A stretch of 64,000 nucleotides of DNA from an uncultured Alistipes sp. (GCA_937911745.1 CALDPX010000056.1:40253-104252), one strand, 5' to 3'; shown: positions 51,872-61,402, counted from the stretch's first letter. Notes: generated by a model not told the origin, from the letters alone. A program made the numbers and translations.

Positions 51872-54868
51872 TTAGAACGACAATTCAAGACCAAATGTAT
51901 ACTGACGCGAGTTTGGATAAGTACCCTGTGTACCATTGTTCAAATACTCAGGATCCAAACCGATAAAGTCTGTAAAGGTCAAGAGGTTTCGACCAATAGC
52001 GTAAACCCTTGCGCCCTGAATGAATGCACCATTACCAAACCAACTACCGGGCAGACTATACGAAATTGAAAGGTTCTTCAAACGCAAGAACGATGCGTTC
52101 TCGAAGAGGTTGGTATCCAAAACAAACTGCGAACCCTTCTTAGGAATATCAGTAACCTGACCAGGCTCCATCCAGATATCTTCCATCACCTTTGCAAAGT
52201 TTGCATCACCGGGAACAGTAATGTAAGTAGACTCGGTAAAGAGTTTCTCGTTTACGAACATCCAACGATCGCCGATCCACGAGAAGTCTGCAACAATCTG
52301 CAAACCACCCCACTGCAACGAGGTACCAAAACCACCAGACCATTTTGCAATATAGTCCATATCGGTCCATACTGCATCAGTGTCCCTATAAGTTTTAGTC
52401 AAGTTGCCATCGATATCATACCACATAGGCGCACCGTCGCGAGGATCAACACCCGCATACCTCACAAGGCTAAACTGGCTTGTGCTGTGACCTACGGAGT
52501 AGCGCAAACCTGTCAAACCATCCACAATGTCGGTAGTGTCACCATAGAGTTCCAACAGTTCGTTGTGGTTGTATGCAACGTTGCCGTAAACGGTCCACAG
52601 CAAGTTCTGAGTCTGAACCAAGTCGTAGCTAAACTGCAACTCAACACCGCGGTTAACCATCTTACCTACGTTACCCCAACCCGAGCCATAACCAGTAGTT
52701 GCCGAATAGGGCACACTCATCAACATATTCTCAGTAGTACGATTGTAGAACTCTGCCTCCAAATTGAAACGGTTGAACATGCGAGCCGAAAGACCAATAT
52801 TCAAGGTCTTCATGGTCTCCCAAGTAATACCCTCGTTAGGAGCAGCACCAACGCCCATACCTACCTGACCATTGTACTGACCACCAACACCGATAGTACC
52901 ATAGGGCATGTAGTTGCCGATATCCGAGTTACCGGTGGTACCATACGATGCTTTCAGACGCATATCGTTGATGTAGTCATAAGGCAACATAAACTCCTCA
53001 GCCTTCACGTTCCACATACCACCAACAGACCAGAAAGTACCCCAACGATAACCATCTGCAAAGTGCGAAGAACCGTCAGTACGCAACGAAGCGTCGAAGT
53101 GGTACTTACCATCGTAGTTGTACGACATACGACCAAAGAACGAGTTGAATACCTCCTCAACCAACGAGTGACCACCCAAAGCAACCTGCTCTTGGTCACC
53201 TGCGGTCATCATAATAACGCGGTCGTCTTTGATACCCACAACGCCCACACCAAAACTCTCACCTTCTGCCACAATCGACTCGTGACCTGCAAGCAGCGTC
53301 CAGTGGTGCATATCGTCAATATCAAACTTATACTCGATGGTATTCGACGAAGTAAGTTGGTAGTAGCGCGAGAAACTCTCCGAACGCGAACCGTTGCCCT
53401 CGGAGGGTTTATACGAAGGAAGAACTATACCGGTATTGCGAGTATCCGAAGCATCAATAGCCTGAACAGCTTTGATAGTCAAACCTTCCAAAGGCTTAAT
53501 CTCCTCATAAATACTACCATTCAAACCAACAGAGTTATTGTTGTAAGGCTGTTTTTCAAGTGAATAATAGGGGTTGTAGTACTCTGTAATGAAACCATGC
53601 TCATTATCAAAGTAATCCAAACGCTTACCAAACTCTTTGAAACTACCATCATCGTTGAGAATAATTTCATAGGGAGCATTGTAAGGAGCCATACCATAAA
53701 TCAATCGGTCAATAGAACCATTACCCCAACCGGTCAAAGAAGTATCCCATTCCTGATAGTTAAGACTGATATTAGCACCCACTTTCAACCATTTCTTCAC
53801 CTGAGCATCAACATTCGTACGGAAGTTGTAGCGAGTGTTGCGCGAAGCAGGAGCAATACCCTCGGTGTCGAGATATCCAGCCGAGATGTAGTAGTTGAGA
53901 CCCTGTGCCGAACCGGTAATCGATGCGTCAAGACCTTTCACAGGAGCATCGTTGCTGTACGCATAACCCATCCAGTCGAAATTGAAATCATTCTCTTTTA
54001 CAAATCTCTTCTTACGCAACCAACCTTCTGCATCAGCACCTTTGATTGTCAACTCGGGCCAAACCATCTCCTCGAAATCCATCTGCTCGCTTGCGGTCAT
54101 CAACTGATAACTTGGGTTTCTTACAACATCGGAGAAACCGCTCTGCATACGAATCTGAACCATCGACTGAGCCGCAGTACCGCGTTTGGTAGTAACATAC
54201 ATTACACCGTTGGCAGCACGCGAACCATAAATCGAAGTCGACGCAGCATCTTTCAGCATAACCACGCTCTCGATATCATTGGGGTTGAGGCTATTGAGAA
54301 CACCACTCGACACAGGAGTACCATCCAAAATAACCAAAGGCTCGGTACCAGCATTGAACGAAGATACACCACGCATCATCATGGTCGAACCCGCAGTAGG
54401 CTCACCCGAAGATGTAAACACCTGCAAGCCGGGAATCTTACCCTGCAATACGTCGGCAACGTTCGCAACGGGAGTATTCGCAACCTTATCGCCCTTCACA
54501 CTCGACACCGAGCCTACAAGCGATTTGGCAGCAACACCCGAACCATAACCTACGACAACCAACTCCTCCATCTGGTGAGCATCGGCCTTCATCACAACAT
54601 TGATGGTTGTGCGACCACCAACTGCGATGGTCTGTGTAGCCAAACCCACATACGAGAATTCGAGCGTCGCTTTTTTGTCCGCCCTAATCTCGTACTGACC
54701 ATTGAAGTCAGTAATCGTTGCCGTTGTCGTACCGACTACCGATACGGTCGCACCAAGAACGGGAGCACCGCTCTCATCGGTCACCGTACCACTAATTCGC
54801 TGACCTTGCGCAACTGCTCCAACGCAGAACATCAAGACCGCAAAAATTGATAGTACAATTTTTCTCAT
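51872..54868 (-). CDS. SusC/RagA family TonB-linked outer-membrane protein
   Basis: 998 residues. Signal peptide (RKIVLSIFAVLMFCVGAVAQ), then a carboxypeptidase-regulatory-like domain (QRISGTVTDESGAPVLGATV), a TonB-box-like region and the plug (EELVVVGYG, then GVSSFNAGTEPLVILDGTPV), and the large barrel. It imports a SusD-captured ligand using TonB energy. No sigma/anti-sigma pair, hybrid sensor or glycoside hydrolase lies nearby, so it is a minimal locus. Confidence 0.95.
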   Translation of the reverse strand: MRKIVLSIFAVLMFCVGAVAQGQRISGTVTDESGAPVLGATVSVVGTTTATITDFNGQYEIRADKKATLEFSYVGLATQTIAVGGRTTINVVMKADAHQMEELVVVGYGSGVAAKSLVGSVSSVKGDKVANTPVANVADVLQGKIPGLQVFTSSGEPTAGSTMMMRGVSSFNAGTEPLVILDGTPVSSGVLNSLNPNDIESVVMLKDAASTSIYGSRAANGVMYVTTKRGTAAQSMVQIRMQSGFSDVVRNPSYQLMTASEQMDFEEMVWPELTIKGADAEGWLRKKRFVKENDFNFDWMGYAYSNDAPVKGLDASITGSAQGLNYYISAGYLDTEGIAPASRNTRYNFRTNVDAQVKKWLKVGANISLNYQEWDTSLTGWGNGSIDRLIYGMAPYNAPYEIILNDDGSFKEFGKRLDYFDNEHGFITEYYNPYYSLEKQPYNNNSVGLNGSIYEEIKPLEGLTIKAVQAIDASDTRNTGIVLPSYKPSEGNGSRSESFSRYYQLTSSNTIEYKFDIDDMHHWTLLAGHESIVAEGESFGVGVVGIKDDRVIMMTAGDQEQVALGGHSLVEEVFNSFFGRMSYNYDGKYHFDASLRTDGSSHFADGYRWGTFWSVGGMWNVKAEEFMLPYDYINDMRLKASYGTTGNSDIGNYMPYGTIGVGGQYNGQVGMGVGAAPNEGITWETMKTLNIGLSARMFNRFNLEAEFYNRTTENMLMSVPYSATTGYGSGWGNVGKMVNRGVELQFSYDLVQTQNLLWTVYGNVAYNHNELLELYGDTTDIVDGLTGLRYSVGHSTSQFSLVRYAGVDPRDGAPMWYDIDGNLTKTYRDTDAVWTDMDYIAKWSGGFGTSLQWGGLQIVADFSWIGDRWMFVNEKLFTESTYITVPGDANFAKVMEDIWMEPGQVTDIPKKGSQFVLDTNLFENASFLRLKNLSISYSLPGSWFGNGAFIQGARVYAIGRNLLTFTDFIGLDPEYLNNGTQGTYPNSRQYTFGLELSF

Positions 54869-55283
54869 ACGATTAATTTTTAGTTTGTGTTGTTAATAAA
54901 AGTTTTTTGTTAGTGTTGTTTCTTCTTCATTTGGGCGACCTATCGTTTCATCCTCCTTTCTTGCCATCCCGTCGCCCCTATATATCCTTCATTACGTATC
55001 TTACTTTATCCGTGTGCCACACACGCCAATTCTGCCCACCCGCCCAACTTTGACTCTATCCGCCACATAGGCAAAAGCATATCTACAAAATATAACGCGC
55101 ACGCACGAGGCACACAACTATGGCATCCTCAGCCACTTAACCCACCCAAAAACACCCTCAGGGCATTTTAAGGCACTTTTTAGAATGTAAAATTACACAA
55201 AATCTTTGAAACAAACAACTCTTTACGCAAAATAATTTCACATTTCAACCCACCTAACCCGATTAAAAATAAAATTCGACATT

Positions 55284-55328
55284 TTTCGACTTTCAACTTT
55301 CAACTTTCAACTTTCGATTGTACCTTTG
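55284..55328 (+). promoter_or_regulatory. Heptad repeat plus promoter for transketolase
   Basis: ctttcaa heptads (about 55288-55315), then cgattg and TACCTTTG (55321-55328), 47 bp before the start. The rest of the 506-bp gap (54869-55283) contains no gene, repeat or promoter for SusC that I can identify. Confidence 0.6.
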
Positions 55329-55374
55329 TGGAACTATTTGCAGAAATCGAGATAATCAGTAAACCTAATCAATC

Positions 55375-57393
55375 ATGAACAATCTTCTTTCGCGCAAGGC
55401 GGCAGACAACATCCGCATTCTTGCACTCTCAATGGTAGAGAGAGCCAAATCGGGACACCCTGGCGGTGCAATGGGTGGTGCCGACTTCATTAACGTTCTC
55501 TACTCGGAGTTCCTGCGCTACGACCCCGACAACTATGCCTATCCCTTCCGCGACAGGCTCTTCCTCGACCCTGGTCACATGTCGCCAATGCTCTATGGTG
55601 TATTGGCTCTTGCGGGCATCATGCCCATAGACGAGTTGAAGAACTTCCGCCAGTGGGGTAGCGTAACCCCAGGTCATCCCGAGAGGGATTTGGCACACGC
55701 CATCGAGAACACTTCGGGACCCCTCGGACAAGGACACGCAATGGCTGTCGGTGCGGCTATGGCAGAGCGTTTCTTGGCGGCTCGCTTTGGCGAGTGGACC
55801 GCCCACAAGACATACGTTTATATCTCGGACGGTGCCGTAGAGGAGGAGATTTCGCAGGGCGTAGGTCGCATTGCAGGTCACCTCGGACTCGCCAATATGA
55901 TTATGTTCTACGACTCCAACAACATCCAACTCTCGACCACCGTAGAGGATGTCGACACGGAGGATATTGCAATGAAATATAGGGCTTGGAATTGGAACGT
56001 TTTGGAGTGCGAGGGCAACTCTGCCGAGAGCATCCGAGAGGCTCTTCGTGCAGCACTCACCGAGACCGAACGCCCCACCCTCATCATAGGCAAAACCCTT
56101 ATGGGCTTGGGCGCAATGGATGCAAATGGCGGCAGTTTCGAGAACAAAATTTCCACACACGGGCAGCCCATTTCGGCAGCGGGTGCAGACCCCAAGAAAA
56201 CCATCGAAAATCTGGGTGGCAACCCCGAAAATCCCTTCGTGATTTTCCCCGAGGTTGAGGCACTCTATAATGCTCGCCGCGAGGAACTTAGAACTTGGAT
56301 GACTGAGCGTAAAGAGGTAGAGCGCAAGTGGCGCGAGGAGAACCCCGAACTCGGCGCAAAACTCGACCTTTTCCTAAGCGGAAAAACCCCCGAAATTGAC
56401 TACTCGAAGATAGAGATTGCAGCAGGTTCTGCAACCCGCAACGCTTCGGCTACCGTACTTGGTGCTTTTGCCGAGCAGATTGAGAATATGGTGGTTGCAA
56501 GTGCCGACCTGAGCAACTCCGACAAGACCGATGGCTACCTCAAAAAGACTCACGCTTTCCGCAAGGGTGATTGGAGCGGCAAGTTCTTCCAAGCCGGTGT
56601 GTCGGAGTTGACGATGGCTTGTATTATGAATGGTATGGCTCTCCACGGAGGTATCATCCCCGCTTGCGGCACTTTCTTTGTCTTCTCGGACTATATGAAA
56701 CCCGCAGTGAGGTTGGCGGCTCTTATGAGGGCACACGTTATATATATATGGAGTCACGACTCGTTCCGCGTTGGCGAGGACGGTCCTACCCATCAGCCCA
56801 TCGAGCACGAGGCACAAATCCGCCTTTTGGAGCACCTGAGAAACCACAACGGCGAGCGCAGTATGCTCGTGTTGCGCCCCGCAGATGGTGCCGAGACAGT
56901 TGAAGCGTGGAGATTGGCAATGGAGGAGGAACGCCCTGTGGCACTCATCACTTCGCGCCAGAACATCAAAGATCTGCCTGCCGAGAATGGCAACCGCCGC
57001 AAAGAGGCAGAGGGATTGCGCAAGGGTGGCTATGTGGTTTGCGACTCGGAGAGCGCAAAAGCCACACTCATTGCCAGCGGTAGCGAGGTTTCAACCCTCG
57101 TGGAGGGTGCCGAACTGCTGAGGGCAGAGGGTATTGATGTGCGCATTGTGAGCGTTCCCAGCGAGGGCTTGTTCCGCGACCAGAGCAAGGAGTATCAGCA
57201 CGAGGTGTTGGGCGACCTTCCCCGCTATGGTCTTACCGCAGGTCTGCCCGTAACGCTCGAAGGTCTTGTTGGCGAGAGGAGCAAGGTACACGGTGTGGAC
57301 CACTTCGGCTACTCGGCTCCCTATAAGGTTCTCGACGAGAAGTTCGGCTTCAATGGCGCAACTGTTGCTGCCGAGGTCAAAGAGATGCTGTAA
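55375..57393 (+). CDS. tkt: Transketolase
   Basis: 672 residues, full length. ThDP-binding residues are in the N-terminal KSGHPGGAMGGADF and SDGAVEEEISQGVGRIAGHL, with the diphosphate site near FYDSNNIQL. The pyrimidine domain includes GEDGPTHQPIEHEAQIRLLEHLRNH. It transfers two-carbon units in the pentose phosphate pathway in the cytoplasm. It has its own promoter and is followed by the rplU promoter. Confidence 0.96.
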   Translation: MNNLLSRKAADNIRILALSMVERAKSGHPGGAMGGADFINVLYSEFLRYDPDNYAYPFRDRLFLDPGHMSPMLYGVLALAGIMPIDELKNFRQWGSVTPGHPERDLAHAIENTSGPLGQGHAMAVGAAMAERFLAARFGEWTAHKTYVYISDGAVEEEISQGVGRIAGHLGLANMIMFYDSNNIQLSTTVEDVDTEDIAMKYRAWNWNVLECEGNSAESIREALRAALTETERPTLIIGKTLMGLGAMDANGGSFENKISTHGQPISAAGADPKKTIENLGGNPENPFVIFPEVEALYNARREELRTWMTERKEVERKWREENPELGAKLDLFLSGKTPEIDYSKIEIAAGSATRNASATVLGAFAEQIENMVVASADLSNSDKTDGYLKKTHAFRKGDWSGKFFQAGVSELTMACIMNGMALHGGIIPACGTFFVFSDYMKPAVRLAALMRAHVIYIWSHDSFRVGEDGPTHQPIEHEAQIRLLEHLRNHNGERSMLVLRPADGAETVEAWRLAMEEERPVALITSRQNIKDLPAENGNRRKEAEGLRKGGYVVCDSESAKATLIASGSEVSTLVEGAELLRAEGIDVRIVSVPSEGLFRDQSKEYQHEVLGDLPRYGLTAGLPVTLEGLVGERSKVHGVDHFGYSAPYKVLDEKFGFNGATVAAEVKEML

Positions 57394-57429
57394 AACACCT
57401 TTTTTACGAGGAATGATTGAAAAACGTTG

Positions 57430-57477
57430 AAATTTTGAATTTTGAATTTTGAATTTTGAATTTTCTCCGTATATTTG
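57430..57477 (+). promoter_or_regulatory. Heptad repeat and promoter for rplU-rpmA
   Basis: Five TTTTGAA heptads (57432-57465) run into tctccg and TATATTTG (57470-57477). A TTG within the heptads (57449-57451) is 18 bp upstream of the box and could serve as -33. Confidence 0.65.
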
Positions 57478-57511
57478 CGGGCTAATTTTAGCTAAAATTA
57501 ATTTATAAACT

Positions 57512-57826
57512 ATGTACGTAATAGTAGAAATCGCAGGCCAACAGTTTAAGGCTGAGAAAGGTAGGAAGCTCTACGTAAACCGTCTCCACGAGGAAGTAGA
57601 AGCCTCGGTGAGCTTCGACAAAGTCCTGCTGGTAGACAACGACGGTCAGGTTTTGGTAGGCACACCTGTTGTAGAAGGTGCCTCTGTAAAAGCTAAGGTT
57701 CTTCGTCATCTGAGGGACGACAAAGTGCTCGTTTTCAAGAAGAAACGCCGCAAAGGCTATCAGAAATTGAACGGTCACCGTCAGTATCTTACTCAGGTGG
57801 TAGTAGAGGACATTATTGTTGCATAA
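57512..57826 (+). CDS. rplU: 50S ribosomal protein L21
   Basis: 104 residues, the usual length. It starts MYVIVEIAGQQFKAEKGRKLYVNRL, ends VVVEDIIVA, and carries the basic KKKRRKGYQKLNGHRQ segment that contacts 23S rRNA. It is followed 19 bp later by rpmA, the conserved pair. Confidence 0.97.
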   Translation: MYVIVEIAGQQFKAEKGRKLYVNRLHEEVEASVSFDKVLLVDNDGQVLVGTPVVEGASVKAKVLRHLRDDKVLVFKKKRRKGYQKLNGHRQYLTQVVVEDIIVA

Positions 57827-57845
57827 CTAAAAAAATTCACAGACA

Positions 57846-58106
57846 ATGGCACACAAGAAAGGTGTAGGTAGTTCAAAGAACGGCCGTGAGTCGGAGAGCA
57901 AACGACTCGGCGTAAAATTGTTCGGCGGTGAATTTGCAAAAGCAGGCAACATTCTGGTCCGCCAGCGTGGTACCGTACACAACCCCGGCGAGAACGTGGG
58001 TATGGGTAAAGACCACACTCTCTTCGCTCTGGTAGATGGCACCGTAACTTTCCGCAAGAAAGAGGGTGGTAAATCTTTCGTGAGCGTTACTCCTCTGAGC
58101 GAGTAA
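57846..58106 (+). CDS. rpmA: 50S ribosomal protein L27
   Basis: 86 residues, starting MAHKKGVGSSKNGRESESKRLG and continuing GNILVRQRGT, as in L27. There is no N-terminal extension of the Firmicutes type. It binds near the peptidyl-transferase centre. Last gene of the pair. Confidence 0.97.
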   Translation: MAHKKGVGSSKNGRESESKRLGVKLFGGEFAKAGNILVRQRGTVHNPGENVGMGKDHTLFALVDGTVTFRKKEGGKSFVSVTPLSE

Positions 58107-58126
58107 TCGAAGAACTCAAAAAAAGG

Positions 58127-58163
58127 AAAAACGACTGTCGGGTAACCGATGGTCGTTTTTTTG
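58127..58163 (+). terminator. Terminator after rpmA
   Basis: Imperfect stem ACGACTGTCGG with CCGATGGTCGT (two mismatches), loop gtaa, then seven T. Confidence 0.75.
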
Positions 58164-58177
58164 TGCTCTGCTTTTTG

Positions 58178-58330
58178 GGAGTTATGGGAGATATGAGAGT
58201 TGTGGGAGTTATGGGAATTATCCTATAAGCCCTATATGCCCTATATGCCTTAGGACTCTTAGACGTTAAACTGCGCCTTTGGCGCAAGAGAAGACAATTT
58301 TGAATTTTGCATTTTGCATTTTGAATTCTC
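58178..58330. repeat. Composite 9-bp/7-bp repeat, copy 3, and GCGCC-hairpin module
   Basis: gggagttat/gggagatat units, then cctataagc/cctatatgc units, the linker CCTTAGGAC (58248-58256), one gacgtta, then TGCGCC-ttt-GGCGCA and TTTTGAA/TTTTGCA heptads to about 58327. Confidence 0.72.
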
Positions 58331-58343
58331 GATTGTATCTTTG
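58314..58343 (+). promoter_or_regulatory. Promoter for lysS, -33 inside heptads
   Basis: TTG (58314-58316) within a TTTTGCA unit, 19 bp, TATCTTTG (58336-58343). Confidence 0.7.
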
Positions 58344-58391
58344 TGGGTTAATTGGGAAAATATCGAACAAAAATAAATAGAGAGAAACAAT

Positions 58392-60131
58392 ATGAGTAAC
58401 CTCAATCTTTCCGAACAGGAGATTCAGCGTAGGGCTTCGTTGCAGGCACTGCGCGACTTGGGTATAGACCCCTACCCTGCTGCGCGTTATGACGTAACCG
58501 CTACCGCAGGGCAGATAGCAGCAGAGTTCGATGCCGAAAAGGGCAACTTTGCCGACATCACCATCGCAGGTCGTCTGATGAGCCGCCGTATTATGGGTAG
58601 CGCATCGTTCTTCGAGTTGCAGGACCACACCGGTCGTATTCAGGTCTACATCCGCCGCGATGATGTATGCCCCGAAGGCGACCCCACACTTTACAACACT
58701 GTATTCAAAAAACTGCTCGACATCGGCGACATCATCGGCGTGCGCGGCTTTGCGTTCATCACCCAGACGGGCGAACTCTCCGTACACTGCAAGGAGTTTA
58801 CACTCCTCTCGAAGAGCATCCGTCCTCTGCCCATCGTAAAGGAGAAAGATGGTCAGGTGTTTGACGCCTTCACCGACCCCGAGCAGAGGTATCGCCAGAG
58901 GTACGTTGACCTCATCGTAAACCCCCACGTCAAAGAGGTTTTTGTCAAGAGGGCAAAGATTATGAACACTATGAGGGAGTACTTCAACGAGGCAGGTTGC
59001 TTGGAGGTTGACACACCCGTATTGCAGCCCATCCCCGGTGGTGCTGCGGCACGTCCATTCATCACCCATCACAACTCGCTCGATACGGACCTCTATTTGC
59101 GTATCGCCAATGAGCTCTATTTGAAGAGGCTCATCGTAGGTGGCTTCAACGGTGTCTATGAGTTCTCGCGCAACTTCCGCAACGAGGGTATGGACCGCAC
59201 CCACAACCCCGAGTTTACCTGCATGGAGATTTATGTCCCCTATAAGGACTACTTCTGGATGATGGAGTTCACAGAGAAGATGTTGGAGAAAGTTTGCGTG
59301 GCTGTAAACGGCACCAACGAGGTCAACATTGCAGGCAACACCATCTCCTTCAAGGCTCCCTTCCGCCGCCTTTCGATGACCGAGGCTATCAAGGAGAAGA
59401 CGGGTTACGATATTACGGGGCAGAGCGAGGAGCAACTCCGCGAGGCTTGCGTAAGGCTGAATGTGGAGATTGACGACACGATGGGTAAGGGTAAACTGAT
59501 TGACGCCATCTTCGGCACCTACTGCGAGGAGCATCTCATTCAGCCCACCTTCATTACGGACTACCCCATCGAGATGTCGCCCCTTTGCAAGCGTCACCGC
59601 AGCAACCACGACCTCACGGAGCGTTTTGAACTCTTTGTGAACGGTAAAGAGTTGTGTAATGCCTACTCGGAGCTGAACGACCCCATTGACCAATACGAGC
59701 GTTTCCAGGAGCAGTTGCGCCTCTCGGAAAAAGGCGATGATGAGGCAATGTTCATCGATATGGACTTTGTGAGGGCTTTGGAGTACGGTATGCCTACCTG
59801 CTCGGGTATGGGTATCGGCATCGACCGCCTTACGATGTTTATGACGGGACAGCAGACCATTCAGGATGTGCTTCTCTTCCCCCAGATGAAACCCGAAAAA
59901 GGCAGCCAGAAAGACTCGGACGAGAAATACTTGGAGAAAGGCATCCCCGCAGAGTGGATTCCCGTATTGCAGAAGATGAGTTTTGTGAAGGTTGAGATGT
60001 TGCAGAAACTCTCCGCCGGCAAACTCTTCAACGACTTGTGTGGCTTCAACAAGAAGAACAAACTCGGCTTGAAAAACCCCACAATGGACGAGGTGAAAGG
60101 CTGGATTTCATCCAGCGAGTCCAACGTCTAA
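58392..60131 (+). CDS. lysS: Lysyl-tRNA synthetase, class II
   Basis: 579 residues. The N-terminal OB-fold anticodon domain (about residues 55-150; ITIAGRLMSRRIMGSASFFE) is followed by the class II core: motif 2 FRNEGMDRTHNPEFT and motif 3 GMGIGIDRLTMF. It charges tRNA-Lys. The tail of about 70 residues after motif 3 is longer than in E. coli and fits Bacteroidetes enzymes. The last codons (SNV and stop) are formed by the start of an acgtctaac repeat. Confidence 0.96.
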   Translation: MSNLNLSEQEIQRRASLQALRDLGIDPYPAARYDVTATAGQIAAEFDAEKGNFADITIAGRLMSRRIMGSASFFELQDHTGRIQVYIRRDDVCPEGDPTLYNTVFKKLLDIGDIIGVRGFAFITQTGELSVHCKEFTLLSKSIRPLPIVKEKDGQVFDAFTDPEQRYRQRYVDLIVNPHVKEVFVKRAKIMNTMREYFNEAGCLEVDTPVLQPIPGGAAARPFITHHNSLDTDLYLRIANELYLKRLIVGGFNGVYEFSRNFRNEGMDRTHNPEFTCMEIYVPYKDYFWMMEFTEKMLEKVCVAVNGTNEVNIAGNTISFKAPFRRLSMTEAIKEKTGYDITGQSEEQLREACVRLNVEIDDTMGKGKLIDAIFGTYCEEHLIQPTFITDYPIEMSPLCKRHRSNHDLTERFELFVNGKELCNAYSELNDPIDQYERFQEQLRLSEKGDDEAMFIDMDFVRALEYGMPTCSGMGIGIDRLTMFMTGQQTIQDVLLFPQMKPEKGSQKDSDEKYLEKGIPAEWIPVLQKMSFVKVEMLQKLSAGKLFNDLCGFNKKNKLGLKNPTMDEVKGWISSSESNV

Positions 60132-60142
60132 CGTCCAACGTC
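60121..60142 (+). repeat. acgtcca/acgtcta heptads at the lysS stop codon
   Basis: Three heptads in the orientation opposite to those at 60561-60591. The lysS TAA is made from one of them. Confidence 0.65.
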
Positions 60143-60184
60143 AATAGTCACGGGCAACGAGTTGCCCGAAAACACATTGATAGT

Positions 60185-60544
60185 ATGAGAAGATTTGAAG
60201 AATTGCGCGTATGGAAGGATGCACGTTATTTGGTTAGAGATATTTATACCCTTACCGAACCCTTGCGGGATTGGGGCTTCAAAGACCAAATAAGGCGAGC
60301 AGCCGTATCCGTAATGAACAACATTGCCGAGGGTTCCGAATCGGGCAGTGATGCAAATTTCTCCAAATTCCTCAACATTGCCAAGGGCAGTTGTGGCGAA
60401 GTGCGCAGTATGCTATACTTAATGGATGACCTATTTCAGGCAGAACACCAAACAATAGTCGCTCTTCAAGATACAACAGAGCGCATAGGTTCAAATATAC
60501 ACAATTTGATATTATACTTAAATAACGATAACAAACAACAGTAA
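60185..60544 (+). CDS. Four-helix bundle protein (23S rRNA intervening-sequence type)
   Basis: 119 residues from the ATG at 60185. MRRFEELRVWKDARYLVRDIY opens the protein and RRAAVSVMNNIAEGSESGSD follows, the hallmark of the S23 ribosomal / IVP-type four-helix bundle family. Such proteins occur alone in genomes or in intervening sequences of rRNA genes; the function is unknown. Here it is a free-standing gene between lysS and tpiA, enclosed by heptad repeats in opposite orientations. Confidence 0.85.
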   Translation: MRRFEELRVWKDARYLVRDIYTLTEPLRDWGFKDQIRRAAVSVMNNIAEGSESGSDANFSKFLNIAKGSCGEVRSMLYLMDDLFQAEHQTIVALQDTTERIGSNIHNLILYLNNDNKQQ

Positions 60545-60560
60545 CTTGTCGAAGTCAAAT

Positions 60561-60591
60561 GTCGTTAGACGTTAGACGTTAGACGTTAGAC
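60561..60591 (+). repeat. gttagac heptads before tpiA
   Basis: Four perfect units, 9 bp before the tpiA ATG. Confidence 0.75.
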
Positions 60592-60600
60592 AAAAAAATT

Positions 60601-61350
60601 ATGCGTAAACAGATTGTAGCGGGTAACTGGAAGATGAATACCACCCCCGCAGAAGGTTTAGAGTTAGTTAAAAACGTAATCGCACAGAGCGCAGAGGTGC
60701 GCGAGGATGTAAACTTCATCGTTTGTCCTCCCTTTACCCACCTCTCTCAGGTTGCTGAGGCTGCCAAAGGTAGCCGCGTGAAGGTTGGCGCACAGAACTG
60801 CGCTGCCGAGGCTAAGGGTGCCTACACCGGCGAGGTTAGTGCCGCTATGCTCTCTTCGCTCGGCATTGAGTATGTTATTCTTGGTCACAGCGAGCGCCGC
60901 GAGTACTATGGCGAGACCAGCGAAACCCTCAACAAGAAGATGGCTCAGGCTTACGCCAACGGTCTTACCCCCATCTACTGCGTGGGCGAGCGTTTGGAGG
61001 AGCGTGAGGCAGAGCGCCACTTCGAGGTTGTGAAGGCTCAGATTGAGGAGGTAGTTTTCAACCTCACTCCCGAGCAGTTCTCGTCGCTCGTTATCGCTTA
61101 TGAGCCCGTTTGGGCTATCGGTACCGGCAAGACCGCTACTGCCGAGCAGGCAGAGGAGATTCACGCCTACATCCGCAGCGTCTTGGCTGAGAAATTCGGT
61201 GCAGCAGCCGAGACCGCTATCCTCTATGGTGGCTCGTGCAAACCCAGCAACGCCGAGGAGATTTTCGCCAAAGAGAACGTAGATGGTGGTCTTATTGGTG
61301 GCGCAGCCCTCAAAGCCGAGGACTTCATCGCCATCGGCAAAGGCTTCTAA
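60601..61350 (+). CDS. tpiA: Triosephosphate isomerase
   Basis: 249 residues. Substrate-binding K11 in AGNWKMN, catalytic His96 in ILGHSERR and catalytic Glu168 in AYEPVWAIGTG are all present. It interconverts dihydroxyacetone phosphate and glyceraldehyde 3-phosphate in the cytoplasm. No promoter is evident directly upstream, where the heptads are. Confidence 0.97.
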   Translation: MRKQIVAGNWKMNTTPAEGLELVKNVIAQSAEVREDVNFIVCPPFTHLSQVAEAAKGSRVKVGAQNCAAEAKGAYTGEVSAAMLSSLGIEYVILGHSERREYYGETSETLNKKMAQAYANGLTPIYCVGERLEEREAERHFEVVKAQIEEVVFNLTPEQFSSLVIAYEPVWAIGTGKTATAEQAEEIHAYIRSVLAEKFGAAAETAILYGGSCKPSNAEEIFAKENVDGGLIGGAALKAEDFIAIGKGF

Positions 61351-61374
61351 TTTTGAATTCAAAATTCAAAATAG

Positions 61375-61402
61375 AGGTGCGCTCTTCGGAGTGCACCTTT
61401 TT
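61375..61402 (+). terminator. Terminator after tpiA
   Basis: AGGTGCGCTC-TTCG-GAGTGCACCT (one mismatch), followed by five T. A stable UUCG loop. Confidence 0.82.

Noticed and set aside
54869..55283. SusC promoter or small gene in the 415-bp gap
   Set aside because: No TAnnTTTG box on the minus strand at a sensible place and no frame with coding character; I see nothing I can name.
60038..60184. Longer N-terminus for the four-helix bundle protein
   Set aside because: It would overlap lysS in another frame by about 90 bp, and homology begins at MRRFEELRVW.
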